Part shown: positions 35,338 to 45,454 of the stretch, piece by piece
How positions within the stretch are numbered: position 1 is the stretch's first letter
Layout of the letters: every line of letters starts with the position of its first letter
NCBI GenBank assembly: GCA_026120185.1
Contig: JANUWF010001060.1
Coordinates: 758,001 to 822,000 of the forward strand
Source of the DNA: Voacanga thouarsii
Taxonomy: Eukaryota; Streptophyta; Magnoliopsida; Gentianales; Apocynaceae
Direction: 5' to 3'
DNA length: 64,000 nt
The notes under the pieces: generated by a model
What the model was told of the DNA's origin: nothing
The model's input: the letters and a program-made list of their open reading frames with translations, nothing else
The model's database searches: none
Position numbers and translations under genes: made by a program

Positions 35338-36101
35338 TGCACAGAACAAAATGCTTCTTGATGCGGTAGAGGTGAAGAGAAAAGGAAATGAGGGAAATAG
35401 GATCCGAGGAAGATATCTGATGAAGACATTAACGATGGGGAAAAGTAATAAATTGCCACGAAATAATTCGTGGCTAATTCGTGTCTATCAGAGATGGATC
35501 AGCCACAAAATAATTCAGATATTATACCAAAATATTCCGTGGCTGATTTGCTACGAAACAGCCATAGATATTTTCAAAAATATATTCAAATTTTGTAAAA
35601 ATAATCCGTGGCACGAATAAATTTTTATAAGTACAAAGAATATTTTTTACGGCATCTTCAAAATAATTCTGTAGCTAAGTCGTAGCCGATCGCCTAAGGA
35701 TCAGCTACGGAAAATTTTCCTAATTCTACTGAAATATGAAATAATTCTAGCTGATTCACAGGTGATCTGCAACGAATCTTCCATGGATTGTTTTCATAAA
35801 TATATTTAAACGTTGTATAAAAAAATGTGGCTAATTCGTAGCAAATCCGCCACAACTGAATTTCGACACAATCCTATAAATATATTGAATTTTTTAATTA
35901 AATCCGTGGCTGATCCGTAGGTGATCACCTACGGATTAGCCATGGAATTTTCATTAACTATAACAATTATGCTTGACCTTATTCTCACACGGATCAGCCA
36001 CGAATCACCAACATAATTGAATCCGTTGCTGATCCCTGGCTCATCTGTGGGTAATCTCAAACGTATATATTCCGTGGCTGATGGACCAGTTTTCAATAGT
36101 G
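35338..36101. repeat. Right interior and subterminal repeats of the CACTA element
   Basis: The CACTA interior resumes after the Angela element. From about 35450 it is packed with inverted and direct variants of TTCGTGGCTAATTCGTG, CCGTGGCTGATC and GATCAGCCACGG up to the CACTATTG end at 36101. These match the left subterminal cluster at 17216-17790. Confidence 0.8.
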
Positions 36102-36104
36102 GTA

Positions 36105-36826
36105 GTTCATAGGAGGTTCGAAAATACTCTGGAAGGCCAAGAGTTAGCAAACGTAGTACATGCTAGATGCGAAACAGCTGATGGTTAGTTAGAATTCTAT
36201 TGGAACAAGTGATCATTCCAACATAAGAAGTTTTGTCGAACTTGAATCCAACACCGGTTATTCAACCTAAGCATTCCAGAAGTTGATTTGAGTGATTTTC
36301 TATTTAGATCTATGGATTCCTCCCTTTCTCTTATGTTTTTCATCTATTTATAGGCTTAGGAAGTGCCTAAATTCGTTGGTGTAGGGTTTTTGGCCGACTA
36401 GAAATAGGAAAATACTAAAACTCTACAAATTACCAAAAATTGCATGGGAAAATCGAGGCACAGTCGGTGCCGCCTACAGCCTCACAGTCGGCACCGGTTA
36501 TGTTCTGTTTCTCCAGTTATTCGTCGATTTTTCTTGATTTTCGCACAAACTTTTCCAGAGTGCAGCCGGTGCCACCGTAGGCCCCGTAGCCAACGTCGGT
36601 TTAGTTCTATTCAACTCTATTTCACTTGCTTTTTTGTCACTTTGAAGTGCGTGCCAGTAGCACGTGGCCGACGCCAGTTCCCCTGTCCTGGCCGACGCCG
36701 CCTCTATTTTGTTTTGCGATATTTTTGTCTTATTTTACCCCTAAAATCTAAAATAATGCACAAAATACCTTTCCAAGGGTAAAATCTCAAATATGAAGAA
36801 ATATGACCAGTTATTGAACAAAATAT
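36105..36826 (-). mobile_element. LTR debris: continuation of the 16-17 kb block, then Athila-type LTR remnant
   Basis: The first roughly 150 bases continue the LTR-like block cut at 17209. From about 36260 the text fits a minus-oriented Athila-type LTR. TATAAATAG lies at 36352-36344 with the same neighbourhood (GTGCCTAAATTCG) as in the LTR at 4724-6240. A GC-rich array at 36455-36710 has CGGTGCCG, CGGCACCGG and CCGACGCCG. The LTR is interrupted at 36826 by a solo LTR and resumes at 38662. The boundary between the two remnants is not resolved. Confidence 0.5.
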
Positions 36827-38656
36827 TGTTGGGTATCTCATACATATCATATACAGCGCAACGGAAAAATAAAAACAAGATACCATTCAGGATCCGCATA
36901 TGTGTGGAAAACAAAATTTTCCTTCTTCGAGTAAGATAGTTGTGGAATCCTCTTGAAGAATCACCACAAGAGTTGTATGTCCAACCAATATAATCACAGT
37001 GTGTGATTATCTCTAACAAAAATCCACACAGAGGATCTCACACAAGCACCAAGATTTTCTGTGCTAGCTAAAAACTACAATTTGGGGTTTTTCTTTCTTG
37101 TTCTACTTCATAAGCAAAAACATAGAAAAGAAGAAGAAGAGTCTTGGATTCCCTCTTGGAAGAAGCCACATGAGAGAGAGAGAGATGTACAAGAGAACAT
37201 GAAGATCATATCTCTATTATTCTCTTGAGAGGATGGCCCCACACACATATTTCATGTGTGTTGATAAAAAGGAGCATTGGCACCCATTCCTTCATCTGTG
37301 CCCTTTTGTTTGTTTTGTATGACTTCTTGCTCAACAATAAAACCACTTTGATTATATCTCATATAACTAAAAGCCTCTACAAAAACAACATCTAAGAATT
37401 CCAAACAATTCTCCAATTGCAATTGGCACCCATTAAGTTCTCAAAATTATAAATTGGCCCATCAATTATAACTAATTATAATTTGACCACATCAACCTCT
37501 CTTTCTTGTAATAAACCCCACTATGTTATCAAATAACATCTTGAGTAAATATTCCTCTTTTGTGTGTAACCTATTAGGTTTCCCGGTCAATTGGTAGCAA
37601 ACATGAATTAATCCAAATGTCTTTGAAATTAATAATCCCTAATTAATTAGAATTAATCCTATTAATTCTAATCAGGATTAATTTATTAATTCATCAATTA
37701 ATAAACCCATATTCCCAGATCATGAGCGGTATCTAGCAACACATCATGACCACCCAAGAGTCCAGGAAGTCAAGTGGCTTGACATGAACCCTTTAATAAC
37801 AAACTACAGTGCAATTAACTCCTGTCACCATACAATATCTCATTCGGTTTGGAGTACAGAATTAGTGCCAACTCCCTCCAGAATATATATTAATTCTGGC
37901 CCGAATATCATTATACTTGTACAAGGAACCCACTACTCTCAATGTGTCTCAATTGGAACCCTTTCCAATACATATACGCCTTGGCCAAGGACTTATGAGT
38001 AGTAATTCCTACAAGTGACCGTGAGATATTCACCCCTACTATTAGGAGTGGTGAATCCTTTATTGACCCTCTCAACTACTTTCGTTTACCTCACAATGTA
38101 CCAAATATCCATCTCATAGGAAGCCCTTGATCGAGCTCCAGAGATTGGAATCAAGGCACAAGGCTTAGCAAACAAAGTACCTTGGAGATCTCAAATGTAA
38201 GGATATTTGTACGTTTGCTATATTAAGATTATATCACTGACACTAAATAGTTATCCATGTGATTATCTCAAAGCTAGATCATCCAATGAACTTGTTCCAT
38301 TAATAATCATCCATGTGTTAACTTTGAGTATCTCAATACTTACGGTTATGAGAACTATCACCTTATTGAATCAGGAAGTCTAACACATGCTAGTTTTAAC
38401 GCATTAATGATGTCCTGTCCCATTAATACTACGACTAGGGATTATTTAAGTACTAACACCATCCAGTGTTGTAGGAATCTCATATCATGATCTCTATCAT
38501 GATTTTCTTAACACAGTGTTGTACTAGGGACTTTATTGAACAATTATATTACTTAAAGTAAACAAAAGAAACTGTAAGATAAATAATGTCTTTTATTAAA
38601 ATAAAATGTGTCATATACAATGTACAAGTGATTGCCTCTAGGGCATAACACTAACA
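36827..38656 (-). mobile_element. Solo LTR related to the Angela-type LTR
   Basis: It begins TGTTGGGTATCTCATAC and ends GGCATAACACTAACA, and aligns along its length with the two Angela LTRs, with clear divergence in the first 500 bases. It is flanked by the 5-bp duplication AATAT (36822-36826 and 38657-38661). No internal domain is attached, so it is a solo LTR left by recombination. Confidence 0.9.
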
Positions 38657-38661
38657 AATAT

Positions 38662-38716
38662 ATCACAGAATAGTCACAAATAACTAGTAAAAATATAATT
38701 AATTTAGGCCCTATCA
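38662..38716 (-). mobile_element. Start of the Athila-type LTR beyond the solo LTR
   Basis: In minus sense it begins TGATAGGGCCTAAATTAATT at 38716, comparable to TGATAGGGGCTAAAATC at 6240. It continues across the solo LTR into the remnant at about 36260-36826. Confidence 0.65.
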
Positions 38717-39540
38717 ACATGGCAAGTTGAATAATTGAAGTGATATGGTACCAACACTTTGCATATTTAGACGACCTTTCTTAAATTCAATAAGAGTATT
38801 CTTTAGTTTGTTCAAAGGCTAAATTTACCCCAACTGGTTCGTGAGCAATTAATATGAAGTCACACATAAATTAATATTAGGTCAATTAATATGAAGTCAA
38901 AAATAAAAAAACAAATACCATACCATACCGAGCCACACATAAATATTGTAGTTTTTTTACCACCATTTTCATTATTAGCCCTAAGGATTTTTTTTAACCC
39001 TTTCTTCATCTTTTTAAAAACGGAACCTTTATAAATATGTTTGAAGTTCACTAAATTTGTAGTTTTGAGCTATCAACAAAGCAAGCACTTCATGAATTTG
39101 TCCAACTTCAATTTATAAAGTTTTAAACTACAAAAGAATGTTGAAATACTAAAGTTGAATGCCCTATCTAAACAAATAGCAAAACAAAAACCAACTTCAT
39201 CATAAAACTACCGTCAAATATAAAAGCATAAACTCACAACTATAAAAATTGGAACGAACTAAGAAAGATGGACAGCAAGATGGACAAACCAAGGACAGAA
39301 AGATGGACAATAGATAATTTAGCCTTAGAAAGAATAGGGTAAAGATCAATTTAGCCTTCAAACGAACCATATAAATTTAGCCTTCAATAGTACATAATCT
39401 AAAGAAGTTTTATTCCCTCGTATTTTAGCAATCCATGTCTTAGCATATTTGAATTTAAAAATATTTTATTTCTTGAATTCTTTTTATTTTCTTATAACAT
39501 GTTCTAAATTATTATAGACTTGGAATTTAAATAAAATTCA
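38717..39540. other. AT-rich stretch, nothing recognised
   Basis: No gene or repeat family is recognised. A short near-direct repeat of ATTAATATGAAGTCA occurs near 38850 and 38885. Confidence 0.4.
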
Positions 39541-40548
39541 AGCTTTTTGGGAACTACTGGAGCAAAATCTCAAAAGGAAATAAGAGAGATAGGAAAATAT
39601 TTGATTTTCAAAAATTAAATCACCAACTTTCTCTCCTAGAAAAACTTCATTTTTTTGTTATTCTTATTTTAGTGAAAAGCTGAAGATCTTTTTAGCCTTC
39701 TTCCTTGGTTAATCTCGAAATTAGGTAGCTTAGTACCATTTCTTTCTTTGCAAAACAAACACTCTTTTTGTAAGCAAAAAGCTGGAAAAATTCATGATGA
39801 ATTTCATATCTCACTTAGCTTTTGCAAACCAGGAAAAAAAAAATTCAAGCAAGCTTGAAGATCATTTAATCAAGAAACCTTTGAACATGTAACACCAAGA
39901 ACTAAGTCTTCAGTGGTTCTTGTTCTTCGTCAAGTTGTTAGCTAGAAAACTCCATTAAAGGACCTTGAGATTGTCCTTATTTGTAGCTACAAAATCAATT
40001 CCAAATACTTTAAATTTTGCTAACAACCACCCATGATTTTATCACTTATTCTAGCTGGGATAACTAGAATTTTACTCAGCCATTTTAGCTTCTTATAGGA
40101 AACTCTTCTTCACCATTGTTCCTTCACTATTTTCGGCCACCTCATAGCATAATAGCAGAACAATCTTTCTTCTTCCTTCAACCATAGCCATCAAACTCCC
40201 TTAAAGCACCTCAAACTTCTCCTAACTTCTATCCATTCAAAATATTTTGAGTTTGAAAATTGAATTCCATGCATTGCTCCACCAAACACTCACCATTCTA
40301 GCAATCAACTCCACTAAACAAACCAGAAATTCTGCTCATTTCACAAGCCATTTTCGGCCAGCTTTTAGGCTAGAGCAATCTCTATTTTCCTTCTATAATA
40401 TAGACAAACCAAGTGAACCACCATTTTAGAGCTAGAAACCTTCAAGCATAGAACAACATTAGCAACCATCTACCTCAACAATCTCCATTAATTCCTCAAC
40501 CATTATTCAAATTCAAAACTTGAATACTCCTGGACTTCCTCTCTCCTA
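39541..40548 (+). mobile_element. Chromovirus-like LTR remnant, inverted relative to the 26.9-31.4 kb solo LTR
   Basis: Text such as TTTTCGGCCACC after CTTCACCATTGTTCC is the reverse complement of similar text near 30000-30030 in the solo LTR (GGTGGCCGAAA then ATGGTGAAGAGAAGG). There are repeated CAACTCC, TTTCGGCCAGC and TAGCTAGAA motifs. No coding sequence. The ends are not found; the right edge abuts a host-gene-like exon. Confidence 0.4.
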
Positions 40549-40834
40549 GCTAGAAGCATGGTGCGGTAAACTTGCAAGACGAATCATGAAGTTTAGGATT
40601 TCTGTCTTCCATGATCTAGGTAAAGGACTCAGTAGCAAGTCAAAAAGGATTTCTCGAGATTGTCTCACGGCTCTTACATGGCTTGGGGGTGAAGTAGCAA
40701 AGAGTTCCGACGACTTGCAACATAATGCATGTGAGATTATTTTGAGCAAAATTGAACAACATGTGCATCTCGGAGTTGACCTTGAAGAAAGACTATTAGC
40801 ATGTTTGTGTATATATAACTATACTCTGGGTAGA
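40549..40834 (+). pseudogene. Exon-sized fragment resembling plant LIN/CERBERUS-type E3 ligase (armadillo region)
   Basis: A frame open from about 40549 encodes EAWCGKLARRIMKFRISVFH, then LGKGLSSKSKRISRDCLTAL, TWLGGEVAKSSDDLQHNACE and LEERLLACLCIYNYTLGRG. To my recollection the run from SKSKR through LEERLLACLCIYNYT is close to the C-terminal armadillo-like part of plant LIN/CERBERUS-type U-box/WD40 proteins. A possible splice donor (AGAG then GTAATC, at 40834/40835) follows at the point where similarity fades. I find no flanking exons; on both sides the DNA is transposon-like. It is therefore probably a displaced or transposon-captured exon. The identification is from memory and needs a protein search. 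Confidence 0.5.
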
Positions 40835-41449
40835 GGTAATCCCCTATTGTATAACTCCATTTCACAGATTTTACCTTATGTAGAACAAATATGACAAAAC
40901 ATAAAGTTGGACAATAAGCTAATCAAACTATCTTGGAGTCAACCTTTAAGATGCATTTTCTGCAAGGTGGTTTGAATTATGGTTGAATTCAATTTGTTTC
41001 TGAATTATGTCTATAAGAATTAACACTTCCTCACATCCAAAATCTATTGTTAATTCTAGAAAACCTTGGCTAAGCATCAGTGTTGTAAATCTATTCAACT
41101 AATAAACTAAACAAGATTTTTTGTTCTCTCCTAGCTAGACCAAATCATCTCCTCAAACAAGGCCATTCGAAGGCTAATTTATATGATTATGTACTTCTCC
41201 TTATGGTGCTCAGATTATGTACTATCGAAGTGCACCTACAAATTCTAATAACTCAATGCCAATACATATTGGTTTTGCAAGGAGCACGAACAATTCAAAA
41301 AGAAAATCACAAACAAATGCACACAAAATTAGAAAGAAAAATAGGTATGATACAACTATTAACTCTTAATAGCTAAGCGTAGCATTGGCAATTGAAATTG
41401 CTATATTATTCAATGCAATTAGAAATAGCACAATCTCAACAACTAGGAA
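40835..41449. other. Non-coding stretch, nothing recognised
   Basis: The open frame of the upstream exon fragment runs a little further (to 40894) but no longer resembles the family. The rest is AT-rich without a recognisable gene. Confidence 0.4.
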
Positions 41450-41709
41450 TCAAACAACATTGAAGTAGTGCCGAGGTGGATCACTGACTTACCAAATGGA
41501 GAAGGCAATGGTGGAGGAAACAGAGATGGCTGGTAGAGACGGCAATAGCAGGAAACAGAGACGGATATGGCCGACACTGCACCACTATTTGCACCGGAAA
41601 CAAAGCGAGTGAAGGAATTGAGGGGGAAAGAGAGGTCGGAGGAATTGAGGGGGAGAGAGAGGTCGGAGGACTGAGTTGGGATTTAGTTTGCAGTGAGTTG
41701 AGAGGGAAA

Positions 41710-41775
41710 GGCTCGGCTGTGAGCAGAAGGAAGGTCGGCTGTGAGCAGAAAGAAGGTCGGCTGTGAGCAGAAAGA
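41710..41775. repeat. Three tandem copies of a 22-bp unit
   Basis: The unit is AGGTCGGCTGTGAGCAGAAAGA with one or two changes per copy. It lies in the presumed 5' leader exon of the CACTA-like fragment. Confidence 0.85.
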
Positions 41776-42254
41776 AGAAGACGAAGATGAGGGGAAAAAA
41801 TGACTAAGTATTAGACTTAGTCTTTAATTTTGCTAGGGCACATTGCCGTCACTAATCTCTCACTGTGTATAGCGACGGATTAGAGATAGCAAAAATTCAA
41901 AATTAAAAATCTAAAATACTGTATGATTTAGCTACGACAATTTACCATAGCTAAACCGTTGCTAAATATTAAATTAAAAAAATTAATGGCCATTGCTAAA
42001 TCCTACCAATAAGAGAGGGATTAGCTACGGCCTTTCACACATTATATCCTCATTTTGACCAAAAAAAATAATAATAATACGCATAATATTGAAAATAATA
42101 CTTACCACTTGTAAAATATTTTTTATATGTAAAAATTGTCCGAGTTGCCTATAATAATAAATAAACTATATATAATATTATAAATCTAATTATCATGTGT
42201 TATAATTTAATTGTAATTTATTGTATATAATATATTATACATTGTATAGAATTA

Positions 42255-42263
42255 GTAATGTAT

Positions 42264-42299
<36 letters not shown>

Positions 42300-42399
42300 T
42301 ATATATTCACTTAATAATATCTTTTCGCACTTTCTACTACTCAATTAAATAAAGTAAAAAGCTAATATATTATAAATATATATAAGTGTATGTCATAAT

Positions 42400-42438
<39 letters not shown>

Positions 42439-42524
42439 ACTATTAGTATATATTAGTGTATATGAGTGGATATGTATATATATGTTACTGTATACATATC
42501 TAATGTTGTAATATTTTGTATTAT

Positions 42525-42578
<54 letters not shown>

Positions 42579-42650
42579 TAACACTCATATACTCTAATAT
42601 ATACTAAGAGATATATATATATTTATATATATATATTCAATATTATAATA
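42255..42650. repeat. (TA)n and (CA)n microsatellite cluster
   Basis: Several TA runs (for example 42258-42282, 42416-42438 and about 42529-42572) alternate with short ACACAC runs (near 42283-42298 and 42400-42417). Confidence 0.9.
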
Positions 42651-43777
42651 GTCACATATTCTACCTATATACATATAATATATTTAATAGTATAAATTTG
42701 CAACGTACATAACATAAAAATCACATACTCTAACTATAAGCATATCCACACATAAATGAAACTAAACTTTGGAATTTTTTTGTTTTTAATAGTTTAGCGA
42801 CGACGTTGCGAGGGTATAGGGCATTGTCTCCAATTACCGACGGACTAGCAACGGTTCAGCCACAGCTACGGGTACTGTAGCTACGCTGTCGCTATTTAGA
42901 GACCATACCCTAACTCCGTAGCTACACTCTCTCTAATTCGCAAGGGATTAGCTACGGCTAGATACCCATCTCTAATTAAAGAGAGTTTAGCTACGGCAAA
43001 AATATATTCTAATATTAAAATATTTTGGAAAAAATTTCACTAATTCGTTAGCGACTGGTAACCGTCTCAAGTTAGCTACGGCTTAGAGATGGTTTATAAT
43101 TGTTTAGTTAACGCCGTCTCTAATCCGCCACAATTTAGTTACGGCTTAGCAACAGCTAATTTAAAATTTCAAAAAAAAAATTATGATCGAATTTTGAGAT
43201 TCCATCGCAGTTCCGTTTCTAATTAGAGATGGTGTTTTTGCCGTCTCTAATTAGACACGGCATTGCGACGGGTGATCAATTGTTTGTCGCTATTTTGTTC
43301 CCATCGCAATGCCGTCGCTAATCATCAGAAATTAGCGATGGCTAACATATCGTCTCTAAATGCCGTTGCTAAATCCTTGTTTTCTTGTAGTGTTTAATTA
43401 GCTACGGCCGTAATTATCATATTATTCCAAAATATTTTGTTGAAAAAAATTCATGACCGTAGCTAAACCCTCGCTGCTAAGCCCTCGCTAATTAGCGAGG
43501 GCTTAGCTACGACCATTAAGCTCTTGCTAATTAGCGAGGGTTTAATTAGCTACCAATTCACGATGGCCTCAATATTCTCTCGAAAAACGCTCGCAAATTT
43601 ACAAGGAACTCATGTCCATCGCAAAGCCATCGGTATTTACGAGAGTTTAGCTAAGGTTGGTCAACTCCTCGATAAATTATCCCTCTCTTTACTTGTCCTC
43701 GCAAATGTTTCAGTAATTACCGACGGCAATTGTACGGTCACAAAACGCCATCGCTTATACTTATTTTTCTTGTAGTT

Positions 43778-44215
43778 ATTTGTTTGCACTCTACCAACTC
43801 TGTTTTAAGTTGATGAATCCATGGTCCATTCCCTACCAAAAACTGTTCCTTAATGTCATACCAAATATTTTTTGCGATTTCTATGTACGTATGTGATGGT
43901 TGATCTCAAGGTCGGTTCTACCATGTTCAATATTCATGAGACTAGCATGGAGTTAACAGTACTTCACCCGTCTTCTAGTTCTAAAGAATCTTTTGAAGGC
44001 TGCCTTACTGTACCATCAATGAACCCATACATTTTCTTGGCTCTAACCACTGTTCTTATTGCTCTTGCCCATTCGTCATAGATTTCTCCTTTTAGTTGAA
44101 CCTTTATAATAATATTTTCTGGATTATCTTTTGTTGAAAGCAAATATGGAGACATTGTCAATTTAGTTAAGGCATCATTGCCCTCCTTTTTCTCACCACC
44201 CATCTTCCTACGCAT
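43778..44215 (-). pseudogene. gag: Copia-type gag fragment (Retrotran_gag_3-like N-terminus)
   Basis: An ATG at 44215-44213 starts MRRKMGGEKKEGNDALTKL. It is followed by SPYLLSTKDNPENIIIKVQL, WARAIRTVVRAKKMYGFIDG, the N-terminal domain of copia-type gag polypeptides. Downstream, in another frame, a UBN2-like part is visible (IWYDIKEQFLVGNGPWIHQL then KTELVECKQ) before the sequence stops at the CACTA-like end at 43777. It is frameshifted and truncated. Confidence 0.75.
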
Positions 44216-44228
44216 GGCTCTAATACCA
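44216..44228 (-). promoter_or_regulatory. Copia primer-binding site (mutated)
   Basis: On the minus strand it reads TGGTATTAGAGCC, one transition from the initiator tRNA-Met primer site TGGTATCAGAGCC. It lies immediately upstream of the gag ATG. Confidence 0.8.
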
Positions 44229-44410
44229 TGAAAAGTATTTCAAAAACGAACAAAGTTTGTAAGAGAAAAAGTCTTGTCTTCTATTCATCAAGAACCCATA
44301 CATATATATATAGGATTACAATCCTGAGAATAAGGAATTAATTTAGCAAATAAATAAATTAACAAAAAAAAGAAAATTGTTACCTAATTAAGCAAATATT
44401 TTTCTTACTA
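44229..44410 (-). mobile_element. Probable short LTR of the truncated copia element
   Basis: Its position, just outside the primer site, implies the 5' LTR. A TATATATATAGG stretch lies near 44294-44304. The outer end is not certain (a TGCATAG start near 44423 is possible), and no partner LTR is seen. Confidence 0.4.
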
Positions 44411-45287
44411 TACAAGACTATGCAGCAAATATACCGAGAGTATTTTCCTATTAGGAAGCCATGGTGAGGAAGCAGGCGAGTACGAGACTCCATAAGATTT
44501 GCTATCGAGTATGGAAGAGTATTGGTAAGAGTAACTCCGGGAAGACGAGGATGGATCTGACCAGACCCTACCGGAGAGCAAATCGCAAGCCACACTGAAC
44601 AAAGAAGAAAAAGAAATGAGCGGAAAAGAAAGTTATAAAAAACAAAAAAGGAAGAAACTATATTTAAATTAAAAAATAAAATAATTATATATTTTTAATA
44701 AAAATTATAAAATAACTTAAACATTTTTAAAAATGTTACATGTTCATTGCGCGATCACAAAATTGGTAGTTGGTCGTGGCGGAAGGAAAGCATTTGAACG
44801 AATTGAGAATTGGAGAGCAAACGGAAAGTTAATTAAAGGGCAAAAGGTGGATTTTGGTTTGTACAATAGTAATAAATAGGTAAATTAATTTATTTAGTAT
44901 TTAAAGTCTGAGAATTATAATATTTTTATTTTTAATCTTTTTTTGTCATTATAATCACTAATGAAATTATAATTTGAATCCATTACTCTTTCTTTCAATA
45001 TAAATTCAGGCAAAACATGTGATCAATTGATATGTTTATTTTTTTAAAAAAATTACTTATAATAAAAATAATTTTTTCTAATCAAAATTTATACGAAAAA
45101 AAGATTTGAGAGCCAATTAGCACGTTATAATTTTATGATGAACTAAAACAATAGAAAATTTATTAAGAATAAAAATATTTTAAGTTCTAAGTTTTATGAA
45201 TAAAATAGACTAATTTTCTTAATAAATATTGTAAAACAAATAGAGTAATAAGTAAGAATGGAAGGAGTAAACCACCTACCATACTTC
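44411..45287. other. Non-coding, with a possible orphan exon at 44411-44585
   Basis: On the minus strand a pyrimidine-rich tract ending TTTGTTCAG near 44598 precedes a GC-richer open stretch (two overlapping open frames, neither starting with ATG). A GTATAT near 44433 could be a donor. I do not recognise the peptide. From 44640 to 45287 the DNA is AT-rich and empty. Confidence 0.25.
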
Positions 45288-45301
45288 AAAGAATGTTTGT
45301 G

Positions 45302-45454
45302 AGTGAGCTGAGACTTGCGCTTGGTTTAAACTATTGACTTTCTTCGGTCACTGGTTCGATTTTCGCTGCGGATATATTAGGGGATTTACATGGTGACCCT
45401 CCAAACTCATGGGGATAATTGGGTCGAAGGTCTGGACACCCCATGTTAAAAAAA
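45302..45454 (+). mobile_element. tRNA-derived SINE with 14-bp target duplications
   Basis: A body of about 150 bp starts with AGTGAGCTGAGACTTG (A-box-like) and has CACTGGTTCGATTTTCG (B-box-like) some 50 bases in. It ends with a run of A. The target sequence AAAGAATGTTTGTG occurs at 45288-45301 and again at 45455-45468. Size, internal Pol III boxes, A-tail and long direct flanks together fit a SINE. Family not assigned. Confidence 0.75.

Larger units (their letters stand above)
17210..36101 (-). mobile_element. CACTA (En/Spm) transposon, hosting a nested Angela element
   Basis: The left end reads CACTATTGGAAGCTGACC at 17210. The right end, read inward on the minus strand from 36101, is CACTATTGAAAACTGGTCC. 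Both are flanked by GTA (17207-17209 and 36102-36104), the 3-bp target duplication expected for CACTA elements. Without the nested Angela element (21658-35332 plus one ATAGG target copy) the transposon is about 5.2 kb. Subterminal regions at both ends are full of inverted variants of CAGCCACGGAATATTCCGTGGCTG-type text. The minus strand carries a deleted TNP2-type transposase (17897-19504), so this copy is non-autonomous. Confidence 0.9.
41450..43777 (-). mobile_element. CACTA-like element fragment with palindromic subterminal repeats
   Basis: The right end reads, in minus sense, ACTACAAGAAAAATAAG at 43777 (first base of CACTA altered). A second, canonical CACTACAAGAAAACAAGG end lies at 43392. 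Between 41830 and 43770 are dense variants of TTAGCTACGGC, GCCGTCTCTAAT and CCTCGCTAATTAGCGAGG. On the minus strand, pyrimidine-rich text at 41800-41500 followed by a GTAAGT donor near 41493 looks like a transposon first exon. No transposase is present, and no left terminus is found. Confidence 0.6.

Noticed and set aside
22508..38002. Similar plus-strand open frames of about 70 codons at 22508, 34466 and 37784
   Set aside because: They lie at the same place in the three related LTRs, antisense to the element. Their similarity reflects LTR homology, and the third copy has indels.
42370..42588. Tyr/Ile-rich open frame
   Set aside because: It is a translation of TA and CA microsatellites.
44380..44602. 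Possible exon with an acceptor-like tract
   Set aside because: Two frames are open, neither has ATG, and the peptide is unknown. Kept only as a note in the stretch description.
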